This document shows positions 8,340-17,075 of a DNA stretch of 64,000 nucleotides, piece by piece (within the stretch, counting starts at the first letter, position 1; each line of letters starts with the position of its first letter). Both the position numbers and the translations under genes were made by a program. Under the pieces are notes generated by a model. The model saw only the letters and a program-made list of their open reading frames with translations, was not told the DNA's origin and did not search any database. The stretch is from Symbiodinium natans (lineage: Eukaryota > Sar > Dinophyceae > Suessiales > Symbiodiniaceae): assembly GCA_905221605.1 (NCBI GenBank), contig CAJNDS010000538.1, positions 1-64,000 of the forward strand, given 5' to 3'.

Positions 8340-10148
8340 ATGCCCCCGCGGAAAAGACAATCGAAAACTTCGACTCTGCCTTCGTTCGATCTCGCCTCCA
8401 ACATCTGCACAGAAGCTGATAGGCTGCTGCCTTCGAACTATGTCCCCATCTCGCATAAGAGAATGGACGAGATCAGAAACTACCGCTGGGAGAAGGGCCT
8501 CCGTGCTATATCAAGAAGCATGATGGCCCGCCAATCGACAAGGCCGGTCTCGAGCCAGAGACAAGCGGATAAAGAAAGCAAGAGACTAGAAGAGCTGGGA
8601 ATAAAAAAGCCTGGACTCACTGCAGAGGACTTAGCGGCCCTTCCTACCTCGGACGTGTACAAGAATCTGTCTTCGCTTTCCTTGATCTCGGTCGATACTT
8701 CCCGACCGGCAAGCTCCAGCGTGAGGTCGCCTCCGAGGAGCGGACACAGGGAAGCGAAAACAGAACCATCCTCCTCATCTATGCTCCAGGCAGAGCAGGC
8801 GAAGACCTTCACGGCAGAGCCAACACGAGAGCACGCACCGCAACCCTATGCGGGCCAAGGCGTGGGCAGGAAAGAAACCTGCAAGGAAGAGTCGGACTCA
8901 GACATACCACCCTGGGCGGACTCGAAGAAGTCGCGCTCATCTCAGTACACCGGTGCAGGAGTTGGACAAAAGGAGGCCTTCGTCAGGCAGCCACCCCCAC
9001 CTCCATCTCCTCCTGCAAGACAATCAGCTCCCGACCCAGGCCATCTTGAAGGCATCGCGCGCCTCACTTCCACAGAGGAGCTCCAGGTCGTCAATCTCAC
9101 GCAAGCAGCTCCTCCTCCGCGCGAGTTCTTGAACTACCCGGTGCATCAAGGAGTGATAGTTCTTCCAGCAGCCACAGTTCAAGCTCGCGTGGCAAGCAAG
9201 AAGGAACAAGACAAGGGCAAGGCGGTCATTCACTCCTTCCCCTACTCCTACCCGCAGGAATTCCCTTTGGAATTGGACGTTCATGTGCAAATTCGGAAAT
9301 CGCAGCACGAGCAGGTCAGCATGATTCTGAAGCTAAACCGCACAGCATCCATGAAGGGCGTCACCCGAGCTGTATACAACTTCAAAGGCGGGGAATTCTA
9401 CTCGGTCTTCAAACTCTCTGTTGTTGCTCCCCAAGAAGAACAGGCCCAAGACGGACTTCAGGCTCATGAAGCGGAACTAGACTTGGCACACGTTTTTCCA
9501 GAGATGGTCCCGACGGTGGCAAACGTCTTTGCTATCCAGCTCAGAGTGGCTTCCGCGGTCAATCCCCTGGATTTTCCCAAGTCTCCCACGCCGAGTGAGG
9601 TCTCCTCCTGGCGGGGAGACTCGGGCCCGCCGAAGTACCTCCTCATTCAGCAAGCCTACGGCATCATGGTGGAAAAGGTCCAGCCGCTGGATAACCTCCC
9701 ACCGCATCTGCGTCCCAGCATGGACGAGTGCTACTTGCTGATTCTCCTAGTACTCAAATCGGCGCTTCTAGGATACTATGTACGAGACTGTGGATGGTCC
9801 AACCTGGGCAGACGAATCTCGCCGGACTCCAGCACGGATCTGCCCTTCTTTCTTGCTCTCGACACGTCGGCCTGGCACAAACGCACACCTCCAGCTCCTC
9901 AACAAGCCACAACTTCAACCGCAGATCACGTCCGAGGACTCTTCTCGACCCTAGAGTACCTGGCGGAGGACAGGCCGGCAATCCAGGCAGCCAAACAAGC
10001 CTTCACGCATCATCAGCGACAGGTCCCTCCTCTTGTACAGCACTTCTTCTCCCTGCTCCGAACTCCAGTGGGCAAAGAAAAGGCAGAGAGAATCTTTAAG
10101 GACACATCTCTGGCGCTCTCTGCTGATGTGTGGGACGCCTTCAGCTAA
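8340..10148 (+). CDS. LINE-A protein, possible kinase-like fold
   Basis: The frame is open from 8154, but the ATG at 8340 (MPPRKRQSK) gives the more natural basic start; 8262 is another option. The N-terminal third is low-complexity with a short repeat (YAGQGVGRKE / YTGAGVGQKE) and Pro runs. The C-terminal part resembles the hinge and catalytic loop of kinase-like folds: IMVEKVQPLD, then a helix, then YYVRDCGWSNLG (compare H/YRDxxxxN), then FLALDTSAW (compare the metal-binding Asp of DFG). This resemblance is weak, and no glycine-rich loop is evident, so the function is unproven. Two hairpins (8713 and 9580) are embedded in frame, coding VRSPP and EVSS, which suggests they were tolerated insertions. 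Confidence 0.65.
   Translation: MPPRKRQSKTSTLPSFDLASNICTEADRLLPSNYVPISHKRMDEIRNYRWEKGLRAISRSMMARQSTRPVSSQRQADKESKRLEELGIKKPGLTAEDLAALPTSDVYKNLSSLSLISVDTSRPASSSVRSPPRSGHREAKTEPSSSSMLQAEQAKTFTAEPTREHAPQPYAGQGVGRKETCKEESDSDIPPWADSKKSRSSQYTGAGVGQKEAFVRQPPPPPSPPARQSAPDPGHLEGIARLTSTEELQVVNLTQAAPPPREFLNYPVHQGVIVLPAATVQARVASKKEQDKGKAVIHSFPYSYPQEFPLELDVHVQIRKSQHEQVSMILKLNRTASMKGVTRAVYNFKGGEFYSVFKLSVVAPQEEQAQDGLQAHEAELDLAHVFPEMVPTVANVFAIQLRVASAVNPLDFPKSPTPSEVSSWRGDSGPPKYLLIQQAYGIMVEKVQPLDNLPPHLRPSMDECYLLILLVLKSALLGYYVRDCGWSNLGRRISPDSSTDLPFFLALDTSAWHKRTPPAPQQATTSTADHVRGLFSTLEYLAEDRPAIQAAKQAFTHHQRQVPPLVQHFFSLLRTPVGKEKAERIFKDTSLALSADVWDAFS
8713..8741. repeat. A-type hairpin 9
   Basis: Arms GCTCC/GGAGC surround core GTGAGGTCGCCTCC. 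It is in frame inside the 8340 ORF. Confidence 0.75.
9580..9621. repeat. A-type hairpin 10
   Basis: Long arms AGTCTCCCacGCC/GGCggGGAGACT flank the core. It is in frame inside the 8340 ORF and is the longest outer stem among in-frame copies. Confidence 0.85.
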
Positions 10149-10161
10149 TCTGCACTATGAA

Positions 10162-10194
10162 GCCATTTCGTGTGAGGTCCCCTCCTGAAACGGC
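10162..10194. repeat. A-type hairpin 11
   Basis: Arms GCCaTTTC/GAAAcGGC have one mismatch and flank the core. Confidence 0.75.
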
Positions 10195-10450
10195 ATGCCA
10201 GGATAAGCGTCCGGCACAAGCACCCAAGCTACCTTTTTCGACCCTCGCTACGGCACAAAAACAAGCTGACTGGTTTTCTAGGCCGGCTCACTGCGCATTC
10301 AGCGGAGCACGATGCCTGCGTGCTGCAAGACTTGCACAGCTCAGGTCACGAGTTCACAGGCTTGGGGCTCAGCCACTTACTCTGCTTCTAGCTCACAAAC
10401 GCAAGGCTGAAGCAACATCTGTGTATGTGACTCCAGTCAATTCCATCCAA

Positions 10451-10475
10451 TGTCGCGTGAGGTCTCCTCCTGACA
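10451..10475. repeat. A-type hairpin 12
   Basis: Arms TGTC/GACA flank core CGTGAGGTCTCCTCCT. It precedes the phosphatase ORF. Confidence 0.75.
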
Positions 10476-10517
10476 GCCATTTCAGATAGGCAAATAGCCC
10501 TCTGTGCCCCCTGCGCC

Positions 10518-11426
10518 ATGGATCTGGCTGCTCCTTACATCAGGCTTCGAGGCCCGGAACACAGCGTTTGCCTTGAACGCAATGGCCTCTTCAGGATGCA
10601 AGACCCGGAACCGCGGTGCAACTTCGAGCCATCAATCACCGACAACAAAGCAATGGACGATATCCACGCGCAGACCCAGGCCGCCTTCTACAATCGAGTA
10701 CAATGGACGACGCAAGATCACAGACTGGCATCGGAATGGAGCGCCCTGATGGCCGATCACCCGGATCATTCCTTCCCAAATTCAGTTGCCTACTGGCCAA
10801 AATGGGACTCCACGGTGGTGTTCCGGGATGACTACTGCACGCTGATGCTTGGCACCCAGCGCACGGCTCTCGACATACCTGAACTCAAAGCGCACCAAGT
10901 TGATATCATCGTGACTCTCAACGCATCATCGCGCTTCAGGGAGAGTTATGACACAGATGCCGATTGGCAGTTCATGTACCAAATGGAGGGCATCTCCAAC
11001 TTGCGCTACCATCTCTCGGACGTGCGCATCTCTCGGAACGATCAAGGCTTCCATGATGTGGTGTCAAATCTTGCCAGGACCTGGATCAGGATGATCGACG
11101 AAATTGAGGGCCAGGAGTGCAGCCGCACCAAACCGATGGTCATCCTGTTCCATTGTCTTGCGGGCATCAATCGCTCGACCTCCGCCCTCTGTGCCTACCT
11201 GATTGTTCGCTACCACCTCACTGCTCAACAAGCGATAGCGATTCTACTCTCGGCTAGGCCTGGTCAACGCTACTGGCAGGAAAGAGATCAATTCCCTCTC
11301 GCGCTACACTGGCTCTCCAGAGAATGCAAGAAGTCTGTTCTGGGGTACCTATGCATGGCCTGTGGAGACGCATTCAGACCCACACCAGACGATGACCCTC
11401 AGGACATGGATGACTTCGACGAGTGA
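10518..11426 (+). CDS. LINE-A dual-specificity-type cysteine phosphatase
   Basis: The signature HCxxGxxRST is present as FHCLAGINRST, with nucleophile Cys213 and phosphate-binding Arg219. It is followed by the helix ALCAYLIVRYHLTAQQA typical of dual-specificity phosphatases. A candidate general-acid Asp lies upstream in YHLSDVRI. The length of 302 residues is normal for an atypical DSP plus flanks. The substrate could be phosphoprotein; atypical members of this fold also remove RNA 5' phosphates, so an RNA-end role is possible but not shown. The ATG at 10518 follows a hairpin by 42 nt. The stop is the TGA of the hairpin core at 11415-11443. I recognise no equivalent in LINE-B. Confidence 0.82.
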   Translation: MDLAAPYIRLRGPEHSVCLERNGLFRMQDPEPRCNFEPSITDNKAMDDIHAQTQAAFYNRVQWTTQDHRLASEWSALMADHPDHSFPNSVAYWPKWDSTVVFRDDYCTLMLGTQRTALDIPELKAHQVDIIVTLNASSRFRESYDTDADWQFMYQMEGISNLRYHLSDVRISRNDQGFHDVVSNLARTWIRMIDEIEGQECSRTKPMVILFHCLAGINRSTSALCAYLIVRYHLTAQQAIAILLSARPGQRYWQERDQFPLALHWLSRECKKSVLGYLCMACGDAFRPTPDDDPQDMDDFDE

Positions 11427-11443
11427 GGTCCCCTCCTGTCGAA
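11415..11443. repeat. A-type hairpin 13
   Basis: Perfect arms TTCGAC/GTCGAA surround the consensus core. The core TGA is the phosphatase stop codon. Confidence 0.85.
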
Positions 11444-11763
11444 CCCCACCTTTTCCTTACCTTCTTTAGAAGCGACTGTACTGACAACGCGGACCTGTGC
11501 AGAAAACGCGTGTTACCCCTGATCATCTACTACATCATGCATTAATAGAGCTTGCAACTGCCCTCTCCCGGCTTCTGCTCAGGTCTCTCAATGCTCCACC
11601 TCACATCGAGGATTTTGCCCCAGCCTCAACCAGCTGACGTCATCATGCAAAAGACACATTCAGAGCAGCTCTTCCTTCTCTACCTCAGAGCTCACAGCTC
11701 AAGCCATCGTTAATAGCGGCCCTGAACGAGTGAGGTTCCCTCCTGTTCTACTGCTAACTGGCC
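11427..11763 (+). other. LINE-A intercistronic spacer
   Basis: This 337-bp stretch has no supported ORF. It begins inside one hairpin (11415-11443) and ends with another (11724-11748), which lies 15 nt before the next ATG. Confidence 0.55.
11724..11748. repeat. A-type hairpin 14
   Basis: Arms GAAC/GTTC flank core GAGTGAGGTTCCCTCCT, 15 nt before the ATG of the Pro-rich ORF. Confidence 0.75.
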
Positions 11764-12498
11764 ATGTCAGCGCCGGAGGAAGGCAAGCCACATCGAGAAA
11801 CCCGACACAGAGAAGACAAACCCTCCAAAAGACGACATCCTCATGGCAAGAGGCATCAGGCGGACGCAGACTCCCGTCCGATCACGGAGGCTGACCTGGA
11901 CTCTGAGGCTTCTTCCCTTCAGGATGATGACGACCTAGTGGAATCCCTGTCAAGGAGCTCCTCGAGACGGACAGCCTCTTCCCGGAACCAGCCCGCCCAG
12001 CTGGCCCCAGGAGGCCCGCCTCCGCCTACCCCCATAACAACCAAGGCACTCTCGCCGGCGAACCAGGCTCAGACCGTACCCAAAGCCACCCAGCAGGCCT
12101 ACCAGCCGTCGGGCCCCCCTGCCCCGACTCCGGTTCACCAGCCTTTCCCAGCGCAGGACCACTCAGGTCATAGCCCCCCTCCCACGGCGGCGGACGGTGC
12201 TCCCAGAACCACGGCACGTCCCTCCTCGACAAGTGGCACTTCAACGTCGGGGGCCTCAATGTCTCCCCCAGCCGCAGCTCATCCTCATCCTGCGCAAGAA
12301 GCTGCAACGCTAGTGGGCACCTGGATCATCACTCCTGGACCGATTGTCTCCCTTGCTCCTAACCCGTTCAGCCCGTGGTCCCCCCCAGCGCGCACCTCGG
12401 TACTGTCTGCCACAGGAAGCCCACTGCCTCCGGGCACAGTCCAGACCTGGATAATGACCGAAGGCCCTCTTGTCCCAAGACGAGATCCGCAGGAGTGA
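11764..12498 (+). CDS. Pro/Ser-rich disordered protein of LINE-A
   Basis: This is a 244-residue ORF with an ATG start. The N-terminus is strongly basic and His-rich (residues 1-40), followed by an acidic patch with DDDD, a Ser/Arg run and then long Pro-rich segments. Two related segments near the C-terminus, GTWIITPGPIVSL and QTWIMTEGPLVPR, form a short internal repeat. No enzyme or domain is recognised. It sits between hairpins at 11724 and 12522. It could be a nucleic-acid-binding or assembly protein, but that is speculation. Confidence 0.55.
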   Translation: MSAPEEGKPHRETRHREDKPSKRRHPHGKRHQADADSRPITEADLDSEASSLQDDDDLVESLSRSSSRRTASSRNQPAQLAPGGPPPPTPITTKALSPANQAQTVPKATQQAYQPSGPPAPTPVHQPFPAQDHSGHSPPPTAADGAPRTTARPSSTSGTSTSGASMSPPAAAHPHPAQEAATLVGTWIITPGPIVSLAPNPFSPWSPPARTSVLSATGSPLPPGTVQTWIMTEGPLVPRRDPQE

Positions 12499-12521
12499 GG
12501 CATGCACAGAGCTCAATTTTG

Positions 12522-12561
12522 GCACTCCCTGCGAGTGAGGTCACCTCCTGCTAGGGAGTGC
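12522..12561. repeat. A-type hairpin 15
   Basis: Perfect 9-bp arms GCACTCCCT/AGGGAGTGC flank the core with TCA loop. It is intercistronic. Confidence 0.88.
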
Positions 12562-12839
12562 ATGCGTCACTGCTTTCACCTTTTCAACCCAGCACTGTCT
12601 CAGAGACAAAATCCAGCCGCGCATTACCCTGCTACCGCTGCCTAGACTTAGTCCTCAACGTGCCACACCGAAGTCATGCTCTATGCTCCGACAAGCCAAG
12701 GTGGGATGCTCTACCACAGACAAAGCCGGCTCCTCACTCTTAGCCTTCCTCTGCAGCACATACTGCCGCAGCAAAATCCAGCTGATTCGAGTTGCCAAGA
12801 ACTGATAGCTTTTCATCAACCCTCTCTCTTCAGGCTCAA

Positions 12840-12871
12840 AGGCAGAAAAGTGAGGTCACCTCCTGCTGCCT
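12840..12871. repeat. A-type hairpin 16
   Basis: Arms AGGCAG/CTGCCT flank core AAGTGAGGTCACCTCCT, just upstream of the likely P1 start. Confidence 0.82.
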
Positions 12872-12896
12872 AGCCCCCCCTCTTAAACCCCGCGTC

Positions 12897-13834
12897 ATGT
12901 TGCATACATGCCCATTGCTCCCGCTACGACCAGACTCATCGACGATGCCAATGAAGTCCAAGCTCGCTGCACTAAACCTCTTCTGCAAGGCAATGCTGTA
13001 CACAGGCAAGAGAACCAGTGATCCGGATGCAAACCTCTACCTCTCGGATGAGGCCAAAGGTCTTGCTCGACGAGAGAACTGTACGCTGGCTCCAACCCTG
13101 AGACTGGCAGCACGCAGCTACAACTGGATTCGACTTCTCTCCCAATCAGCTCAGCCTAATCTTCCCTTGCTGGCCGAAGCTGAGATGGCATCCCTATTAT
13201 CACCCACGGAGCCTCCCCCTCATCTCAAGCACTACGAGGCGGAACGGAGCTCACTCACCTTGCAGATGATACTCGAAACGGTGCATATCTACACTGAAGA
13301 GGAAACCATGGAGCCGGACGACTTCAAGTTAGCCGCCCTTATCATTTCTCAGACTTTGTACAATCTGGGAATGGGCGGGCAAACCGTCAGGGACATCGTC
13401 AATGGCGCTGCCCAGCATCTGCGCTGGATCCTACCCAGCGACTCTACAAGAGTTCTGAACGGAATTCACCTCTGTCTCTTCCCTTCGGATATCTCGCCGT
13501 GGCCGCGAGAGGCAGACACCAATCCACATACTCAAAGTGACGAACATGCATTGGGCATCCTCGACGCAGAAATTCACATGCTACAGCGAGCGTCCAAGAT
13601 CTACCGGACCATGGCCATGGTCGACTTCATGGTCGCCCAAGCAAGAGGAGCACGAGTGCCAGACGAAGTCTACCCCAGCGAACCCTGGGACGTCCTGCGA
13701 CAGGATCAAGCCATGGCACTTCTTTCCTATGCGGAGCACTTGACGGAACTCCATGATCTTCTGACCACTGATGCGTACCAAAAGATGCGTACAGACCTCC
13801 GCCTGGGCAGAACCTGGCTGTCGCGACCCATCAC
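12897..13834 (+). pseudogene. P1 helical paralog, 5' part, cut by the DIRS insertion
   Basis: The open frame begins earlier at a non-ATG codon, and a hairpin occupies 12840-12871. ATGs at 12897 and 12945 are the likely starts. The protein belongs to the family of P2-P4 downstream: LQRASKIYRTMAMVDF matches LRRASTIYRVQQLLKI of P2, and LRLGRTWLSRPIT aligns with VMYRQWLLRDIT. At 13835 the sequence switches abruptly to the DIRS A1 repeat, which adds 18 foreign codons and a stop at 13889. Joining 13834 to 37759 restores the same frame and gives a continuous family-like sequence, so this gene was intact before the insertion. I know of no function for the family. Confidence 0.85.
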
Positions 13835-14038
13835 GCTTACTGTTCGCGAGCGAATGGTGTTTTATCGATTGCTGCCAAATTGTCTCTAAGAAAAACGGGG
13901 TGCCGTTTGGTCTTGGTTTGAAGCCCAAAAGTTTCTGATGCTTGTCTTGCTTGGTATGCCAACGACGATTTGCAATTGCATGTGCAGGAAGATGTGTGTG
14001 CAGCACTGGCTCTTCAGCTCAGTGCCAAAAATTTTTGA
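13835..14038 (+). repeat. Split direct repeat A1 (left end of DIRS element)
   Basis: This 204-bp sequence is repeated at 37234-37437 without a visible difference. It starts GCTTACTGTTCGCG and ends CCAAAAATTTTTGA. Beyond its right end the two copies diverge completely (GGACC versus CCCGC). Confidence 0.95.
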
Positions 14039-14125
14039 GGACCGGAGGCCGCGTTCTAGTCTAGTGGCTCTTACAGAGGTGCTAAGACTTTAGTTTCGTG
14101 CAAGCTTCCCGCGATCGGGAAGTGG

Positions 14126-14437
14126 ATGGACCTGTCTGCATCAAGTGCCTCCACATCGTCTTCCGACGATTTCCGGGTGCCTGTGCCCTCTTTTGTTTTT
14201 GTACCCGTGCGCATTCGACCTTTGCACTTTCACGTGCCTGCACTTCAGCGCTGCTTGGACGCACCACCTGATATTTTCAGCTACATTGTGGAGCCTAGTT
14301 TCCGTGGCCTCCTTGTTAGTCGGCGTGAAGGGGCCCGTTTTCTTCTGTATCTCACGCTGTCTGATTGGACCAGCTTTGGTGCTGCTACCCATTGGGTGCA
14401 GTCGTGTTATCGCCAGCTCCTGTCTTTGCCTGGTTAA
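14126..14437 (+). CDS. Small ORF upstream of the DIRS recombinase
   Basis: This 103-residue ORF starts with ATG and ends 18 nt before the recombinase ATG. Its composition looks protein-like (Ser-rich start, then a hydrophobic/aromatic middle with SFVFVPVRIRP and FLLYLTLSDW), but I recognise no family. It could be a leader peptide or chance. It lies between repeat A1 and the recombinase gene. Confidence 0.35.
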   Translation: MDLSASSASTSSSDDFRVPVPSFVFVPVRIRPLHFHVPALQRCLDAPPDIFSYIVEPSFRGLLVSRREGARFLLYLTLSDWTSFGAATHWVQSCYRQLLSLPG

Positions 14438-14455
14438 CGACCTCTTCGTGGTGCA

Positions 14456-16639
14456 ATGTCTGAGGATAGTTTGCCGGATATAGAGGGGGATGATCTTTCG
14501 GTCGGACATGTCAGTGAAGATGATGGGCCGCCAGTCCTTCCTATCGTTCCCTTTGAGTTGCCCTCATTTGGGGCTGGTGTACAGTCCTCTGGGCCGTTGT
14601 TGCGGTTGCCAAGGCCGTTGGATGCAGAAGTTGATGGCCTAGATTGGGGTGACGAAAACTCCCCTGTTTCGGCGGCAGAAGACTTAATGGTCGACGTCAA
14701 CCCTGAAGTGTCTGAGCTCAGCTCTGGGCATACCTCATGCCGAACATGTGCGCGCGATGAGTTGTTGAGCCAGTCTGCAGACCATGACGCCATTAGGGAA
14801 GACTCACAGGTGTCTGAGTCTGAGAAACCGTCCGTCAGCGAGCCTCCTGCAAAAATGGCGCGTACCGTGGGTGATGTGTTTGCCGACAGCTTTGTACGGT
14901 TAGCGGACAGGGGCCTGTCTGATGTTGCGTTGCCTTGGGAGCTGCCTGCTGTGAGTGCAATCTTTGGTGAGTCCTCAGTGTCTTCAGAGCTTAAAATGCC
15001 ACCCCTTTCTATGCGTGAAACAGAAGTCTGGACCCCCCAGTCGCTTCCGTGCAAGCCTTTCACTTCGTTCGATGAGCAACAGGAGTCGGTCGTGCCTGGG
15101 GACCTTGCGTCATCTGTTTTCAAAGTCCTTTCCGACGTTGATGTTGATGCCCAGCAAAGCAAAGCAGTGAGGCTTGCGGTTGATAAGTGGATCGTGATTA
15201 TGCGGAGGAACCGCAAGATGCACCCTGAGTGCGAAGTCGATCCACAGGCGCTGGAAGCATGCATTGGGTCGAGGGCCGCAGGAACAGCCTCCAAGAGAGC
15301 AGGTAGCATCCTCACGTTCCTAAGGTGGTTTGATACCATTGTTGGTGCAAATCTCGATCCTTTCACTGATGACATGTTTTGGAGGTACATGCAATTCTTG
15401 GATGGTTCGCAGGCCCCACCGTCCAAAGCCTCATCCTTCTTGTCCGCCCTGCGCTTTGCTTACTTCGTGATGGATGTAAGAAACATCCCTTGCAAAATAA
15501 GCCGCAAGTGTGTTGGTGCGGCTGAGCGTATGTTGGCTAACCTTGGTGACCTCCAACAGGCACCCCCGCTCACTGTGGCACAAGTTCGTATCCTTCATTC
15601 CCTGTTGCATGGACACGATACATCGGATTGGGATCGAGCCTTTGCCGGATATTGTCTCCTATGCTTGTATGCACGTGCCAGACAATCGGACTTCCGTAAG
15701 GTGGCGTACGTGGATGTGGACGGTGAAGGCCGCGATGGCTATGTGGTAATCCGGGTTAAGCAGCATAAGACCGCAAGGGCAGCCAGAAGGGTCGCGCAGC
15801 TGCTACCAATCCTGATTCCGTTGCGTGGAATTGCGGATCATGAATGGTTTGAGACGTGCAAGTGTGCCTTTGAGAAGGTTGGTCTTCTGTTACATGGGCA
15901 TGTTGGTGCTGCGCTCTTCCGCCCGCCCCTAGCCAATGGCGTGTTGGCTCGCAGAGCCATTACGGCAGGGGAGGTCTCAGCTTTCCTAAGGCTTGTGCTT
16001 AAGGATAAGGCGGTCTCTTCACACAGCTTGAAAAGAACGTGCATCTCTTGGGCCAGCAAGGCTGGTGCCAAGAAGGAGGTCCGTTCATGTTTGGGCAGAC
16101 ATGTCACGGCGGTGGAAGGAACTGAGGCTGTGTACTCCGTGGAGTTGAGCATGGGGCCCGTGAGGGAGCTGGAAACAGTCATGGATGCCATCAGACAGCT
16201 TGAGTTCTCTCCTGATGCACCTCGGGGACACATGTGGGCGTTCCCCCCGCAGCCACCTTCTGCAGATGGGCCAACACAAGGCAAGGGCTTGTTGCCGACT
16301 CAGGCATACCTTAGTGCCTCGTTAACACCTGCTATCAAGGTTGAAAGTTCCGATGAGGAGGAATCGTCTTCCTCCAATAGCTCGAGTGAGTCATCGGGCT
16401 CGAGTGAATCGCCGACATCACCCGACCCCGTGCGGGTCGATGATCGGGTACCTGTTCCAAGCGGGAACCCTGTACGAGGCACTGGAACATGGGTAAAACA
16501 CTCCAGATCCGGAGTTCTTCACCATGCTTATGGCGACAACATCCTTGTGTGTGGGCGCCCACGCACGGCAATGTATGTCTTGCCTTCTGAGGAGGATCTT
16601 ATGAATCCAGAGTGTCGCACTTGCAAACGCAACATGTGA
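14456..16639 (+). CDS. DIRS tyrosine recombinase
   Basis: This enzyme integrates the circular cDNA by site-specific recombination. After an acidic N-terminal region of about 200 residues, the core-binding and catalytic domains follow. Visible catalytic elements are Arg407/Arg409 in LYARARQSDF, Lys in VKQHKT, His523 in HSLKRT (the usual HxxR box; Lys at +3 and Arg at +4 here), His549 in LGRH and the nucleophile Tyr560 in VYSVELS, followed by the usual C-terminal helix. A Ser/Glu-rich tract and a short Cys pair (CRTC) end the protein. The start is the ATG at 14456 after repeat A1. Placement of the recombinase before gag and pol is an unusual gene order for DIRS elements. Confidence 0.92.
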   Translation: MSEDSLPDIEGDDLSVGHVSEDDGPPVLPIVPFELPSFGAGVQSSGPLLRLPRPLDAEVDGLDWGDENSPVSAAEDLMVDVNPEVSELSSGHTSCRTCARDELLSQSADHDAIREDSQVSESEKPSVSEPPAKMARTVGDVFADSFVRLADRGLSDVALPWELPAVSAIFGESSVSSELKMPPLSMRETEVWTPQSLPCKPFTSFDEQQESVVPGDLASSVFKVLSDVDVDAQQSKAVRLAVDKWIVIMRRNRKMHPECEVDPQALEACIGSRAAGTASKRAGSILTFLRWFDTIVGANLDPFTDDMFWRYMQFLDGSQAPPSKASSFLSALRFAYFVMDVRNIPCKISRKCVGAAERMLANLGDLQQAPPLTVAQVRILHSLLHGHDTSDWDRAFAGYCLLCLYARARQSDFRKVAYVDVDGEGRDGYVVIRVKQHKTARAARRVAQLLPILIPLRGIADHEWFETCKCAFEKVGLLLHGHVGAALFRPPLANGVLARRAITAGEVSAFLRLVLKDKAVSSHSLKRTCISWASKAGAKKEVRSCLGRHVTAVEGTEAVYSVELSMGPVRELETVMDAIRQLEFSPDAPRGHMWAFPPQPPSADGPTQGKGLLPTQAYLSASLTPAIKVESSDEEESSSSNSSSESSGSSESPTSPDPVRVDDRVPVPSGNPVRGTGTWVKHSRSGVLHHAYGDNILVCGRPRTAMYVLPSEEDLMNPECRTCKRNM

Positions 16640-17075
16640 TGAGGTGTGGATGGGAGACGGATGTGTTCGTTTCCAATCGCTATGGCGAAGAAAAGAGATT
16701 GCTACATGGTAGCGACATGTGCCCAGGGGCTAATGTGAGGAAGCGAGAGCTGCAGTGTGTTGTTGCCGGCTAGATGTCGGTTTTTGAAGTCAAGGCAAGG
16801 ACATGGTCCGGTATGAGCCTTGAGGCACATGGTGCCAATGCCTAGCCAATGGGCTTTATGGGCAATGAGGGAGGCCCAGGGGCCACACATTCAGCATGTG
16901 AGTGTTGGATTGTGCATGTGATGTTCCAAAAACCAGGCTCGCAGTTGTAGAATGCGGACATGTTCTTTGTAGTTCATTGAGTTGAGTGGTGTTCGTACGG
17001 AGTCTCCTACCACGTTGTGCATGTGATGTGATCAGGTGTGGCCTCTTTACTTGTGCAGCGTAGGCTCTCCGTGCC
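16640..17075 (+). other. Spacer between recombinase and gag
   Basis: This 436-bp stretch contains no ORF I can support. It may hold the leader for gag expression; no clear motif is seen. Confidence 0.5.

Larger units (their letters stand above)
10149..10517 (+). other. LINE-A intercistronic spacer with two hairpins
   Basis: This 369-bp stretch between the kinase-like and phosphatase ORFs contains core hairpins at 10162-10194 and 10451-10475. I see no supported ORF. An open frame across it codes VRSPP twice, from the hairpin cores, but has no conserved sequence. Confidence 0.6.

Noticed and set aside
14434-15426. Minus-strand open frame of 330 codons
   Set aside because: It lies exactly opposite the recombinase ORF, whose plus-strand reading has clear motifs; it is a shadow.
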